Of a stretch of DNA of 64,000 nt, positions 22,010 to 32,714 are shown one piece after another. The DNA comes from Macrothele yani. Taxonomy: Eukaryota; Arthropoda; Arachnida; Araneae; Macrothelidae. The position numbers and the translations under genes are program-made. Below the pieces are notes generated by a model. The model searched no databases and was not told where the DNA came from. It saw only the letters and a list, made by a program, of their open reading frames with translations. How positions within the stretch are numbered: the stretch's first letter is position 1; each line of letters opens with the position of its first letter. The stretch covers positions 103,086,424 to 103,150,423 of the forward strand of contig CM077027.1 of assembly GCA_039090855.1 (NCBI GenBank), in the 5' to 3' direction.

Positions 22010-23150
22010 ACGTCCAGATTTAATGTAAAAATAGACATGAAGAAAATGTTGGGGTTTTTCATTATTCGAAGTAAATTAGATAAAGAAGAAATGGCTTTAA
22101 GTGGCTTCTTCATTATGGAAAAGTATGGTGCAAACTGCAACTCTTCCAGACTGTACGATGGTGGTGTGAATTCGAAAAATGTTTTAAAGCACACGTGTGT
22201 GCTGGAGAACTGTCACTTGCTCGGATGTTTTGCAATAGATAAGCGAACTTGTCTTCTCTTCGAAGAATGAAGAAAGGGCAATGACCCTTTTAACGGTACT
22301 CTCCTTGCCGCAGATTCAAAGAGAGTTCTGCGACTCGTAAACCTCAACTGCTAACACCAGTAACTTTTGAAAGAAAGTGTATCTTCCGTTTCACTTGAGT
22401 TGTTTATGTTTTTGGCCCTCTTCTTTTCCTACATCTTTTTTTCATCTGATCCATTCAACCGTTTGAGTCTTTTCTTTTTTCCGTGTTTGACAACAGGGTT
22501 TTATAGTCATTATTCAACCACCCGCCATTGTCTATTAGTGCTAGGTGACCATGCCATTTCTATTTCATTAGGTTTACGTGCGTTAGCGAATCCTTTGTTT
22601 TAGTTGCTGTCTTTCCCAAGAATTTCTTCTTTGCTCTTCAAAGTTATATCCGACGTTATTTTTATTACTTTTTTCGTTACGTAACTTGTATTAATTTGGA
22701 TTGCTTTGTACTTAATGTCCATACCACGAGCGTATTCTTATGCTGTATTATCTAAAGTACAGTTACAGCTCAAGTAACCCTTCGTGACGAATTTTCTGTA
22801 AATTATCGTTCGTTATTCATTGATCGTCGCATTCACTCCGTAACAGAAGAGAAACAGAGAGGGGGGGGGGAGAGAGAGAGAGAGAGAGAGAATGCGAAGA
22901 AGAAGGAGAAGAATAGAAAAATTAGAAAAAAAGAAGGCAAATGCACAGAGCTAGAATTTTCTTGAAAATTAGTGATTCAGGTCAATAAAATCGGGAAAAT
23001 GCTTGTGATCTCAAAGCTCTGGAGCCAATTTGAAACAAATAGGACAGTCATCCGGAAACACGTTCCTTGCCATTGGAGAGTGAAAATTCATCAAAGTAAC
23101 AACTACACCCTTATATAGGCCAGACGTAATTGGGTACCAATAGTACTTAA
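22010..23150. other. No gene seen; GA microsatellite near 22860
   Basis: Only short unrecognised frames. A G-tract followed by (GA)n lies at about 22859-22892. Confidence 0.5.
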
Positions 23151-23159
23151 TATCAGCTC

Positions 23160-23510
23160 GGATCACAGCGCAGCAGCAGGATATCCGTCTTTACTGTGAT
23201 CAGAAGGCTGCATAATTGTGAACTCTGTGGCTGTATGTGTGGCATTACATGCCAACCACTGGCACGATCACTTAAAATTTTGTAATGACACGTCAACTGG
23301 ACCTTGGAAGAGCAACGTACAGCTTTGTTCACAGACGAGTAACATTTCTCCCTGGAATCGTACAGAAGATGTGAATTAGTCTGGTGAGAGACTGGAATCC
23401 GCTACAAGCCCTGTAACGTTATCGAACGAAGTTCTTTTCGTGGTAACAGTGGGATTGTGTTATCTGGTTTTTTATTTGGCCTTATTGACATTTATGCTTT
23501 TTTAAATGTC
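23160..23510 (+). pseudogene. Tc1-like relic related to the 21-22 kb copy
   Basis: In shifting frames one can read LFTDE then HFSLESYRRCE (first Asp block), followed by ETGIRYKPCNVIERSSFRGN and LFGLIDIYAF. This follows the same order as the REQGTRK...GGIMLG...DLHIF part of the neighbouring minus-strand transposase. Only the central part survives. Confidence 0.65.
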
Positions 23511-23519
23511 GTATGACAG

Positions 23520-24290
23520 CAGCAAAGTACCTAGATGCTCGATTCCTGTATGAGATCGTGTACCGATGCATCTAGCATCAATTTTACCTTAATGGATGAT
23601 TACGCACAAGTTAACATCTACATATATCTCAAAGAAGAAGGCATACAACGACTACAGGAGCCTTGTAAAGCATATACCCTGTACATCATTATACTACACA
23701 ATGACGTTTAGCATATAAATTGATTAATTGCCTTTTGAACTACTCCCATTAATTTTTTTCTGTGTTTCGCTCTTAACTTTTAGCCGGCGGACTATATGTT
23801 CCTATATACATAAGCTCCGCCAGGATCATTTAGGGGGGCAAAGGATTAAATAACATATTTTTTATAACTTTGGACAAGAGCACTTACCTGACTCCTGACA
23901 GTTTTATTGAAGAAAACGAAAAACCTATTTCATAGGAGAAGAAAAATAAAAAGTAGATTAAAAAATGAATAAAAAGCCTCCAGACATTCTTTTCTGAAAA
24001 TAAAAATTTGATTCGTCTTTTTTCTTTCCCAAATTCATTAATGATTTTATTAATAAACTGATCTTTCATAATATTTATCTTCTTCATACGAATATTTAAC
24101 ATACAAAGTCAGTAAGGTGATTTTTTGGCACTGTAGAACTTAGCCACGCCTTTACCCTCCTCAAAGTGCTCAGAGACCTTTCAATTGTATACAAATAGTT
24201 GACGGTAATGAAAGGAATATGGTCGTGTTCTCTAAATTCGCAGAGGAAAAAATTGCATTGAGACGAAGTAAATCCCAAATGGATAACTCG
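23520..24290. other. No gene seen
   Basis: AT-rich sequence with a short minus-strand hydrophobic/basic frame (24102-23884) that I do not recognise. Confidence 0.4.
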
Positions 24291-24294
24291 TTTT

Positions 24295-25120
24295 GTAACG
24301 TACCAGGAGATGTGACGTACCTGCCAGCAGGACGCACACGACATAAAGGCAGATAGTAGTCAGAACAAACGTCCGCGTAGCTCAATTGGTAGAGCGACTT
24401 ATTCCGGAATGAGGGGATCCGGGTTCGAATCCCGGCGTAGACCAGAAATGACGGAGAAATTTACTTCGTTATAATGGCGCCCGAACTATCCGGATGACCC
24501 GACCGCTCAAAATCTCGCAATGGTGTGATGTTATTTCCACACCGCGAGATAGGAAAAATAAGAGAATCCCTTCTCCAGCACTTCAAAAAAAAAAAAGGGG
24601 GGGGGGGAGATGATGTAACGTACCAGGAGATGTGACGTACCTGCTAGAAGGACGCACGCGACATAAAGGCAGATAGGAATCAGAATAAAACGTCCGCGTA
24701 GCTCAATTGGTAGGGCGACTTATTCCGGAATGAGGGGATCCGGGTTCGAATCCCGGCGTAGACCAGAAATGACGGAGAAATTTACTTCGTTATAATGGCG
24801 CCCGAACTATCCGGATGACCCGACCGCTCAAAATCTCGCAATGGTGTGATGTTATTTCCACACCGCGAGATAGGAAAAATAAAAGAATCCCTTCTCCAGC
24901 ACTTCAAAAAAAAAAAAAAGGGGGGGGGGGGGGAGATGATGTAACGTACCAGGAGATGTGACGTACCTGCTAGAAGGACGCACGCGACATAAAGGCAGAT
25001 AGGAATCAGAATAAAACGTCCGCGTAGCTCAATTGGTAGAGTGACTTATTCCGGAATGAGGGGATCCGGGTTCGAATCCTGGCGTGGACAGAAATGACGG
25101 AGAAATTTACTTCGTTATAG
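24295..25120 (+). repeat. Tandem array of tRNA-like repeats, family A (about 2.6 units of 320-326 bp)
   Basis: Units start at about 24295, 24615 and 24941 with GTAACGTACCAGGAGATGTG. Each has a leader with CGACATAAAGGCAGATAG, then a tRNA-like head GTCCGCGTAGCTCAATTGG (box A) with GGGTTCGAATCCCGG (box B). A tail carries GGCGCCCGAACTATCCGG and a hairpin (CTCGCAATGGTGTG with CCACACCGCGAG). An A-tract then G-tract (A12-13, G9-14) ends the unit. The T arm pairs perfectly and the loop reads TTCCGGA, suggesting an Arg-CCG ancestor. The anticodon and acceptor stems mispair, so these are not ordinary tRNA genes. Unit 3 stops after TTTACTTCGTTATAG. Confidence 0.9.
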
Positions 25121-25124
25121 TTTA

Positions 25125-25905
25125 GCTCTACATTCAGTTTGCTTTCTTCTTTCCACAATGTGAAACACGAATTAGCTTCTTCTTACAAGCTGTCAATTCT
25201 ATTTATAAGCTTCTTTAATAATTTTCATTTTTGATAAAAGCAAGGCTTCACTAAGTTCTGGGAGAAGGCAATAACCCCTTGGATCCCCCTTACTGTTCAT
25301 GAACCTATACGTAGTACACTGCTGTCCGAAACTTAAAGGAGAACATAAAATCTAACGCTTACAGAGCGTCGTGAAGATAAAAAAACTTACTAACAAAAAA
25401 ACTCGAGTGCGGTGAAGACATCATAGGATTCCCAGCAGGTATGCAAATAGCTGTGTGCACGGGGCAGCTACCGAGGGTGTGTATATCTCATACGAGTTCA
25501 TTCTGCTTTATACAAATACGTGTGTTTGAGCGACGGAACACGGAACTGCGTGTTTTAGGTAACAAAAGGTTGTCTCGAAGGCATCACATGGATGGTTTAA
25601 CCCAAGGCCGAAGTATCGATCGGCAAGCTCGAAAAAGGCTGGACTGTGACTGATGTCTCCAAAAAATTGGAAGTAGCACACATAATAGTATCGCGGCTTT
25701 TGTTATCGAGTGCAAAGGACACCGAACCACTGCCAGATGCTTTGTGGAAAGCGGTTCGGTGTCCAGTGGCGCACCGAGGATTTCTTTATGGGGTTGGCCC
25801 AAAATATTCAATATACAAATAAAACTACACAGGAGAAAACAACTCCCAAGATACTGGGGAGCGATGAAAATATCTCGTCATGTTAAACTGTTTCCAATGA
25901 CTCCT
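25125..25905. other. No gene seen
   Basis: Mixed-composition DNA without recognisable domains. Short frames near 25441-25811 may be transposon debris, but I could not place them. Confidence 0.4.
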
Positions 25906-25909
25906 AAAA

Positions 25910-27163
25910 TACACTATATAGACAAAATTCACCGGAAACCCCTTCAAAAGCAAATGAACGGATCAGCTGCGTTGTTAAGATGCGCGGTACAGCTGCGAAC
26001 GGTAAAAAAACAAGCCTGCAGCTGACCGCGATCATATCGCACTGTGAAGTTGAGTGAAAACGTCGCGGCGGGAGAGAACTGACTTAGAGAAAGGAAAGCT
26101 TGTTGGGTGTTATATTAGTGGGTTGTCCGTAAAAGAAACCGAGAGGCGTTTAAACATACCCAAGTCTACTGTTTTGGATGTACTGAATAAGTGGAAGACA
26201 CATGGCGTGCCTGAAGAAGCAAAATGTACCGGCAGACCAAAGAAAATCAGTGATAGAGGACGTCGAAGCCTCAGGAGAGTCGTTACAGCTAATCGACGGA
26301 GTACGTACTGTACAAGACCTCAGTGTACAGGTGAGTAAAACTGCTGGAACCTCGGTATGTACACGTACCATTCGCAGAGATCTTCATTCTATGGGTTTCC
26401 GTGGTCGTGTGGCTGCTCATAAGCCTTTCATCTCCAGTCGGAATACTACTCGTTGTTTAGCGTGGTGTAAAGAGCATTTATCGTGGACCGTAGATCAATG
26501 GAAACGGGTCCTATGGACTGATGGGTCCAGATAAACGATCCATCCGACTGATGGCCGTGTGTGGGTATGGCGGCAGTCGAGGGAACGCTATTTATCACAG
26601 TGTACTTTTCCTACGGTCAAGTTTGGAGCTGGCGGTGTATTCGTGTGGGGGCGTTTTTCGTGGTATGGTCCCGACCCACTGGTTATCGTGGAAAAACATG
26701 TTAACCATTATGTCTATACCTCGATATTCTGGATAGTCATGCCCTACCAACACCGTGACAATACTATGGAACCGATCCTTGTTGGTGCCAGCAGTATAAT
26801 GCACCGATCCATAAAGCAAGGACTATTACGGCATGGTTCGACGGTAATTCCGTATCGTGTGTGGACTGGCTAGCACAGAGCCTTGATATTGATCCCATAG
26901 AGCACCTATGGGATGAATTAGAGCGCCGCATAAGAAGTTTGGAGCCAATGCCTACTACTAAGCAACAGTTAGCGGCAGCATTATGTACTGAATGGAAGCG
27001 TATACCTTCCGCTGTGTTCCAAAACCTTGTCGAAAGCATGTCTTGAAGGGTCAGTGCATGCATTAAGGCCAAAGGTGGACCGACAGCGTACTAATGTATG
27101 CCAATAAAGGCTGTGTTGTGTTTCTCTTCCAGGTGCCCGGTGACTTTTGTCAATATAGCGTAT
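25910..27163 (+). mobile_element. Tc1-like transposon with matching terminal repeats
   Basis: The left end ACACTATATAGACAAAATTC (25911) matches the reverse complement of the right end at about 27127-27162 (CGCTATATTGACAAAAGTCA), flanked by TA-rich sequence. The length of about 1.25 kb is normal for a Tc1-like element. Inside lies one transposase gene on the plus strand. Confidence 0.85.
26054..27095 (+). pseudogene. Tc1-like transposase with frameshifts
   Basis: The start MKTSRRERTDLEKGKLVGC opens a helix-turn-helix domain (KETERRLNIPKSTVLDVLNKW, about residues 27-50) and a GRPKKISDR linker. A frame change near 26310 leads to TVQDLSVQVSK then SWTVDQWKRVLWTDGSR, where the usual WTDESRF reads TDGSR and stops. 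Later frames give VFVWGRFSWYGPDPLVIVE and finally SLDIDPIEHLWDELERRIRS and AFVFQNLVESM-like C-terminal residues. The second catalytic Asp block is not cleanly preserved. It would be inactive. Confidence 0.82.
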
Positions 27164-27193
27164 ATACAGTATTTAAAACCGTATATGAATATA

Positions 27194-28610
27194 CACTGAC
27201 GGAAAAAAATCCCAACACCACGAAAAAATAGTTGTAGAGCAATGAAATGGCGGCAATACATTTGTATAGGTAACATATTTAATCGATTAAGGTTTCAAGA
27301 TCACAGCTTATTGTAAGCGCGAGAAGAGCCATTTTAAATGTGAAATGCTGGTACATTAATAACCGGTGTAACCGCCAGAATGTTGAATGCAAGCACGCAA
27401 ACGTTCATGCATTGTGTCGTACAGGTGCTGGATGTCAGTTTTTGGGATGGAGTTCCATGCATGTTGCACTTGGTCGGTCAATACAGGGACGGTTAATGCT
27501 GGTTGGGGGTGACGCTGGAGTTATCGTCCAATGATGTCCCATGCGTGCTCGATTGGTGAAAGATCTGGTGATCTAGCAGGCCACGGCAACATGTCGACCC
27601 TCTGTAGAGCATGTTGGGTTACAGCAGCGGTATGCGGGCGAGCGTTATCCTGTTGGAAAACACCCCCTGGAATGCTGTTCATGAATGGCAGCACAACAGG
27701 TTGAATCACCAAACCGACGTACAACTGTGCCGTCAGGGTGCGTGGGGTAACCACGAGAGTGCTCCTGCTGTCATAGGAAATTGCTCCCCAGACCATAACT
27801 CCAGTTGTAGGTCCAGCGTGTCTGGTTGGTTGCAGGCGCTTACCTAGCCTGCTTTTAACCAACACACAGCCATCACTGGCACCCAGGCAGAACCGGCTTT
27901 CATCAGAAAACACAACAGATCTCCACTCCGTCCTCCAATGAGCTCTAGCTTGGCCTCACTGACGTCGCAAACGGCAGTGGTTTGGAGTAAGTGGAAAGCA
28001 CTCTACAGGGCGTCTGGCTCGGAGCTGTCCTTCAAGTAACCGATTTGTAACAGTTCATTGTGTCACTGTGGTGGCAACTGCAGCTCGAATTGCTGCCGCA
28101 GACGCGGCACGATGCGCCGCGGCCATACGCCATACACGGCGGTCTTCCCTCTCAGTAGTGCCACGTGGCCGGCCGGAACCCGGTTTTCTTGAGCCAGTAC
28201 CTTCCCTTGACCACCGCTGCCAAAAATCATGCACAGTGGCTACATTCCTACCAAGTCGTTCTGCAATATTGCGGGGGAAAATCCACCTTCTCGTAGCCCT
28301 ATTACACGACCTCGTTCAAACTCCGTGAACTGTTGATAATGGCTTCTTCGTCTTCTTAAAGGCATTCTTGACTAACATCAACACCCTACGTCGAATCTCA
28401 ACGATAACTAACGCTCACGAACGTTACAGCGCGTATTTACAGCAAACCTGCTTTGCATATTCCGAGGGGCGCTATTAGCGCCACACGTATGCGCTGGGCG
28501 CGAAATTTGCATAGACGTCATCTTACAGATGTACTCTCACCGCCTACCAACTGTCGTTTATCTAACACAACCCCTTCTTTCTTGGTATTGGGATTTTTTT
28601 TCCGTCAGTG
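27194..28610 (-). mobile_element. Tc1-like transposon, full length
   Basis: The ends are CACTGACGGAAAAAAATCCC at 27194 and its near-exact reverse complement ending at 28610, both flanked by TA. The length of 1.4 kb fits the family. A single transposase reads on the minus strand. Confidence 0.92.
27356..28365 (-). pseudogene. Tc1-like transposase, one frameshift and several nonsense codons
   Basis: The start MPLRRRRSHYQQFTEFERGR is at 28365 and the C-terminus ends HSGGYTGY with a stop at 27358-27356. The span is 1010 nt, one short of 337 codons, consistent with a single net base loss near 28270. The helix-turn-helix region and GRPRGTTERED linker are followed by VVFSDESRFCLGASDG (first Asp), VFQQDNARPHTAAVTQHALQ (second Asp) and SPDLSPIEHAWDIIGR (Glu). 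Nonsense codons interrupt it, including a TAA right after WDIIGR (27523-27521). The gene is young but dead. Confidence 0.9.
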
Positions 28611-28869
28611 TATTTAAAAATAAGCAGCTAATAACAAAGAACGAAGGACCAAGTGATACCTCATGGAGAGGGCTCGGCCCCCTGGGACCACCCTCACCTC
28701 CTGCGCCATTGTCTGTGCCTCTTGATCGTTAACCAAATCGTTACCTGGCTGTAATGACAAAACTGGAAAAATACAGTTGGCCAGTTGGCTAATCGTTTTT
28801 AAGCAAGCATAGGTGTGGGAATTTCGCTCCAAACTGTGTCAAGACGTCAAAATGCAGCAGATCGACAAT

Positions 28870-29470
28870 GCCTAGAAAACCTGCCCGCTATCTGCCGTTA
28901 TCCAAAACAAATGATACAACCCGCCATCGGCGGTGCATGACTGACGTTGACTGGTTTTCAGATCAATGAGCCAAAGTAATGTTTATAGGTGAAAGCTGCT
29001 TTAGTCTTGTATGGGATTCCAAGCGTCAGTTGATGTGGAGGAAATGTGACTCTGCGTGTGATGCCACAAACCTCGCTGAAATGGACAAATATGGCGGTGG
29101 TTTCTTCTGTGGGCTGTTATCGTGGCCAATGGACGCGCCGAATTGCAATTTATGGAGCAAAAGACAATCACCGAGCGGGGATGCTGCAACGACATGATTC
29201 TTCGCTATGTTCATCTGGGAGCAGATTTCGTTTTTATGGGCAAAGACGTCTGTCTTCATTGCATATAGTAGCTGTGGATAAAATAGTGGATAATAAGAAT
29301 ATCCGTCGGATGGAGTGTCAAGCGCTCTCCCCTGATCTCAATCCAATCGCACATACATGGGGCACCGTGGAAAGACGTGTTGCGGGAAGGAACCCCGACT
29401 AGAAACCAATCCAGCACTTACCAGGGCTCTCCAGCAGCGGTAGGATAATTCACCCTAAGAACTCCTAAAC
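28870..29470 (+). pseudogene. Tc1-like relic
   Basis: Recognisable pieces in several frames: FIGESCFSLVWDSKRQL (first-Asp block, with Asp changed to Gly), RYVHLGADFVFMGKD (second-Asp block, also altered), and NIRRMECQALSPDLNPIAHT then WGTVERRVAGRNPD (final block, where the usual Glu in PIEH reads Ala). All three catalytic acids are changed or lost. Confidence 0.78.
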
Positions 29471-29474
29471 CACT

Positions 29475-30210
29475 TGAGGCTAAGTATGACACGCCAATGC
29501 CAAATATGCATTGCAAATTTTACTGAGGATTTCACCTTGTAGTCTGTTTATGAAAAGCTGATGGAAGAGTGACACTGGATGGCGGATGAGACTATACCAC
29601 TTTCGTAACATCTTGTTCTGCTTCAATCTCTATTACATATTGCTCATGATTTCTGATACCATGCATTTCAGTTCACTATTGTTATTACCAATGATACCAC
29701 TTACAGCTGTAAAACCGCTTTTCATGATTTTGACTGGTTAAAATGTGCCTCGCCCTTACGTTTTGGTCAGTAGCTTTGTATTATTCAACCGAGCTATTGG
29801 ATTTTCAGTTATTTTTTGAGTTCTGCAACTTCACAAATAAAGCGAACGTAAGACAAGTCCTACAGCTATCATTTCTTCTCAACTCCACTTGTTCATGGCA
29901 ATCCTGATCCGTTAAACACCACTCAAGTTGTATTTTAGCAACTCAAGATGTTGATTAGTGAACAATCTTTGAGTAAATATTATTTCAAAAGTTACGTTGC
30001 CCCTGTCGTGGAGGAAAAACATCTTTATCGTCCCCATCCTTTTTCCCCGTTACATTGTGTGCGGCTGATCCGCATTTTAGAACAAAGCACATTCTTTTGT
30101 AATTTTTCGATTTCCGTGTCAGCCTTGTTGAAATCAAGAAAAACTTTCACCCACTCATCACCTTGTCACAACACAACAAATAAAGTAACACTAATCGACT
30201 TCGGGGATCT
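29475..30210. other. No gene seen downstream of the opsin
   Basis: I see no coding domain or repeat that I can name between the Tc1 relic and the opsin 3' end. Confidence 0.4.
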
Positions 30211-30214
30211 ACAG

Positions 30215-30220
30215 TTTATT
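30215..30220 (-). terminator. Candidate poly(A) signal of the opsin gene
   Basis: AATAAA on the minus strand, about 180 nt after the opsin stop codon. Position and motif fit; use is inferred. Confidence 0.55.
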
Positions 30221-30400
30221 TCAAGCTTGGAAATTTAAATAACAAGCATGTAGAAAAAAGAGAGTAGAGCCCGTGATGACATGAGAATGGTTTAGGTCAT
30301 CTATATTTACAAAAACATCACATTATAATGATGAAAATTTTCCTAGTGAATTTTGACGACGGCTCTATGCTTTGATTGATCAGTTCATTCTTAATTTAAT

Positions 30401-30712
30401 TTATGCATCTGGGCCCTTTGGTGGCTTCTCGTCAGCAGCTGTGGTGACCGCGGAGGCTTCGGATCTGGTGTCAGAGTCGTTGTCCGTGGCGCAGGCCAGA
30501 CTGGGGAATTTTTGGTAGAGAGCAGCACGGTATTTTGGATGGCTGATTCCGTACACAATGGGATTGTAGCATGCATTGGCTTTGGCAAACACAGATCCCC
30601 AGATGGTGGCCAGAGGAGTGAGGCGTGATCCGCTGCTGAAAACTCCGGACCATGCGATGCTCAAGTATGGGGTCCATGCCATAAACCATAATCCAACAGT
30701 CATCATGGCAAT
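30401..30712 (-). CDS. Visual opsin, coding exon 3 (C-terminal)
   Basis: The acceptor TTCGTTAG ends at 30713, and the exon starts [16 protein letters not shown] (phase 0). It encodes residues 289-391 of the joined protein: transmembrane helix 6 with the WTPY motif, helix 7 with the retinal-binding lysine in [15 protein letters not shown] (Lys332), the NPIVY motif, and the HPK tripeptide (346-348) typical of Gq-coupled arthropod visual opsins. The cytoplasmic tail is Ser/Thr/Asp-rich ([15 protein letters not shown]), suited to phosphorylation and arrestin binding. The stop TAA is at 30403-30401. No frame defect is present. Confidence 0.97.
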   Translation of the reverse strand: MAMMTVGLWFMAWTPYLSIAWSGVFSSGSRLTPLATIWGSVFAKANACYNPIVYGISHPKYRAALYQKFPSLACATDNDSDTRSEASAVTTAADEKPPKGPDA

Positions 30713-30858
30713 CTAACGAAAAAAATGAAATTAAGTTGACAAATCATGTAAAGAGAATATACAGCAAGAAATGAAATTTCTTCATTGCTTTAATGGCTCC
30801 AATTTAGTTCGTTTCATAATGCTTCTAACGAGAGTTCAACAAAGAATAATTATTTGTA

Positions 30859-32030
30859 CACTGAAGAGCAATTGAATTAGAGATACTTATCTAGTAACGT
30901 GTAGCACCACCTTTCGCCCTGATGACGGCGGCGATTCGTCTCGGCATGGACTCGACAAGACACCGGATGAGTTGGAAAGCAATACGGATCCACGACCCCT
31001 GAACAAGCTCCCACAGTTCACGAAGATTTGATGGAGGGGTGTCAAAGCCTCGAACAACTCTCTCGATTGAATCCCAGATGTGCTAGATGGGATTGAGGTC
31101 ATCCAACCATTCGGATACAATTCGGGAGCGATTGCATGGTGCATTGTCTTGTTGCAGGATGAGGTCCCCAGTGGGATGTTGAAGACGCACAAACGGGAGC
31201 AAATGGTCGTCCAGGATATCCCGGTAGCGTTGACCTGTGAGGTGCGATGTCACACGTACCAGAGGTCCCATTTCAGTCCACGTAAACAGTCCCTAGACGA
31301 AAATGCCACCCCAACAGCTTGAAGAGTACCCTGCTGGCAAAAAAGGATCCATCGCTTCATGTGGTTTGCGCAGCACTCGTATCCTGCCATCCGCATGTAC
31401 CAACGTGAATCTCGACTCATCAGTCCAGGCAACATTTTTCCACATGTCTAGGGTCCAGTGGCGATGTTTCCGCGCCCTTGCTAATCTGTGCACCCTGTGA
31501 TGTGCGATCAGCAGCGGTACCCTCGTAGGACGATGGCTTCTGTATCCCATAGCGAGGAGACGGTTCTGAATGGTGTGGCTGCTTACACGTTTTTGGGCAC
31601 CAACGTTAAATTGCGGAGTGATTTCTTGCACAGTGGCCTGTTTATCCGCTGTTACAATGCGAGCTAGCCAACGATGACTCCGCTCATCCACACGCTGTTG
31701 TCCACGGCAGTTGGCCCTTGCAGGGATGGTTTTACCGGGTTTGATGTACTCACGGTGCACCCATGACACAGAGGCTCGGGAAAATCTCAGTGCCGGCACG
31801 ACTTCCGAGATGGAGTGACCCATTCGTCTGGCCCCGACAATTTGCCCACGATCAAATGCTCTTATATCCTTCGTTTTACCCATACTGCGTCCGACTCTTA
31901 CTGATTCCCGTCGCATCACTCCTTATATTGTCGAATCGCTGCATACGTTATGTCGTTTCCGTTTACAGGGCCGCCCACAGCGCCACATTTGCATAACGGC
32001 CGCTGTCTCTAATTCAATTGCTCTTCAGTG
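30859..32030 (-). mobile_element. Tc1-like transposon inside an opsin intron, perfect terminal repeats
   Basis: The element begins CACTGAAGAGCAATTGAATT and ends with its exact reverse complement; 25 bases match perfectly at each end, and TA flanks both ends. It sits in the intron between opsin coding exons 2 and 3, 147 bp from exon 3 and in the same orientation as the gene. Identical ends and a near-intact transposase point to recent insertion. Confidence 0.95.
30891..31883 (-). pseudogene. Tc1-like transposase, in frame throughout but with two TAG codons
   Basis: From MGKTKDIRAFDRGQIVGARR to GGATRY and a stop, 331 codons stay in one frame. The helix-turn-helix region (SISEVVPALRFSRASVSWVH) is followed by [20 protein letters not shown] (first Asp), LILQQDNAPCNRSRIVSEW (second Asp) and DDLNPI-stop-HIWD (final block). 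Stops are TAG at 31295-31293 and TAG at 31085-31083. The second falls exactly at the catalytic Glu of the usual PIEHIWD, explained by one base change from GAG. Apart from these two codons, nothing is broken. Confidence 0.92.
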
Positions 32031-32496
32031 TATATAGAGAAAAAATCTTTTCTGATGAATGATTAAAACACTCAGCGGTTTTAACCCGCAGTCCTGAATA
32101 ATCCGAGCTTATCTGAAATTTATCGGCGATTCTATTCTATCGTTCTGTTGCCTGGAAGACAATTAAATTTAGGACTCCATCTGTTAAGGCGATCGTTAAG
32201 TTCCTGCAAATGAAAAAAACTAACGCAAGTGGTAGTTGATGTGGGACTGCCGTCATTTTCCCGTCCTTTCTTGTCTTTATGCGTCTTTGAAGTAAAAATT
32301 CGTGAGACATCATGGACTTAATGAAAAATGAAAATCCCAACGCTCAAGGAATTTTAAACAAAACAATGAAATATCCGGTGGTGGACTGCCGTTTGATATT
32401 TAACGCTTAAGATGATATCTGACCGTCTTTATGTACTTGCGAAAACACAGAATGAGTACTATTTCTGTTTGTGTTCTATTTAGTTTATATATAATT

Positions 32497-32708
32497 TTTA
32501 TTGGGGTAAAACGACTACCGTGAGAAACTCAATGGGGTATAAGCAGTCGCCGTCTCTAATTTAGGGCCACTGTTTCCAGGGAAGGGAGAGAACCAGTGCC
32601 GTAAGACAAATACATTATCCATCATGCCTCACTGGGATTCGAACCCAGACCCATCTCGGACGAATGTTCAGGAGCCAGCGCTTAGACCACTGCGCCACCG
32701 GGACGGGA
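32497..32708 (-). repeat. tRNA-derived SINE, family B, copy (diverged)
   Basis: The minus strand has a tRNA-like head with GGTGGCGCAGTGGTCTAAGC (box A) and GGGTTCGAATCCCAGTGAGG (box B), then the family body (TTACGGCACTGGTTCTCTCC and GACTGCTTATACCCCATTGA) ending in an A-rich tail. It lies within the opsin intron. Confidence 0.85.
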
Positions 32709-32714
32709 AGTTCA

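Noticed and set aside
24377..24450. A functional tRNA gene (box A, box B, good T arm)
   Set aside because: The anticodon and acceptor stems mispair, and the same head recurs five times with the same non-tRNA flank and tail, so it is a tRNA-derived repeat.
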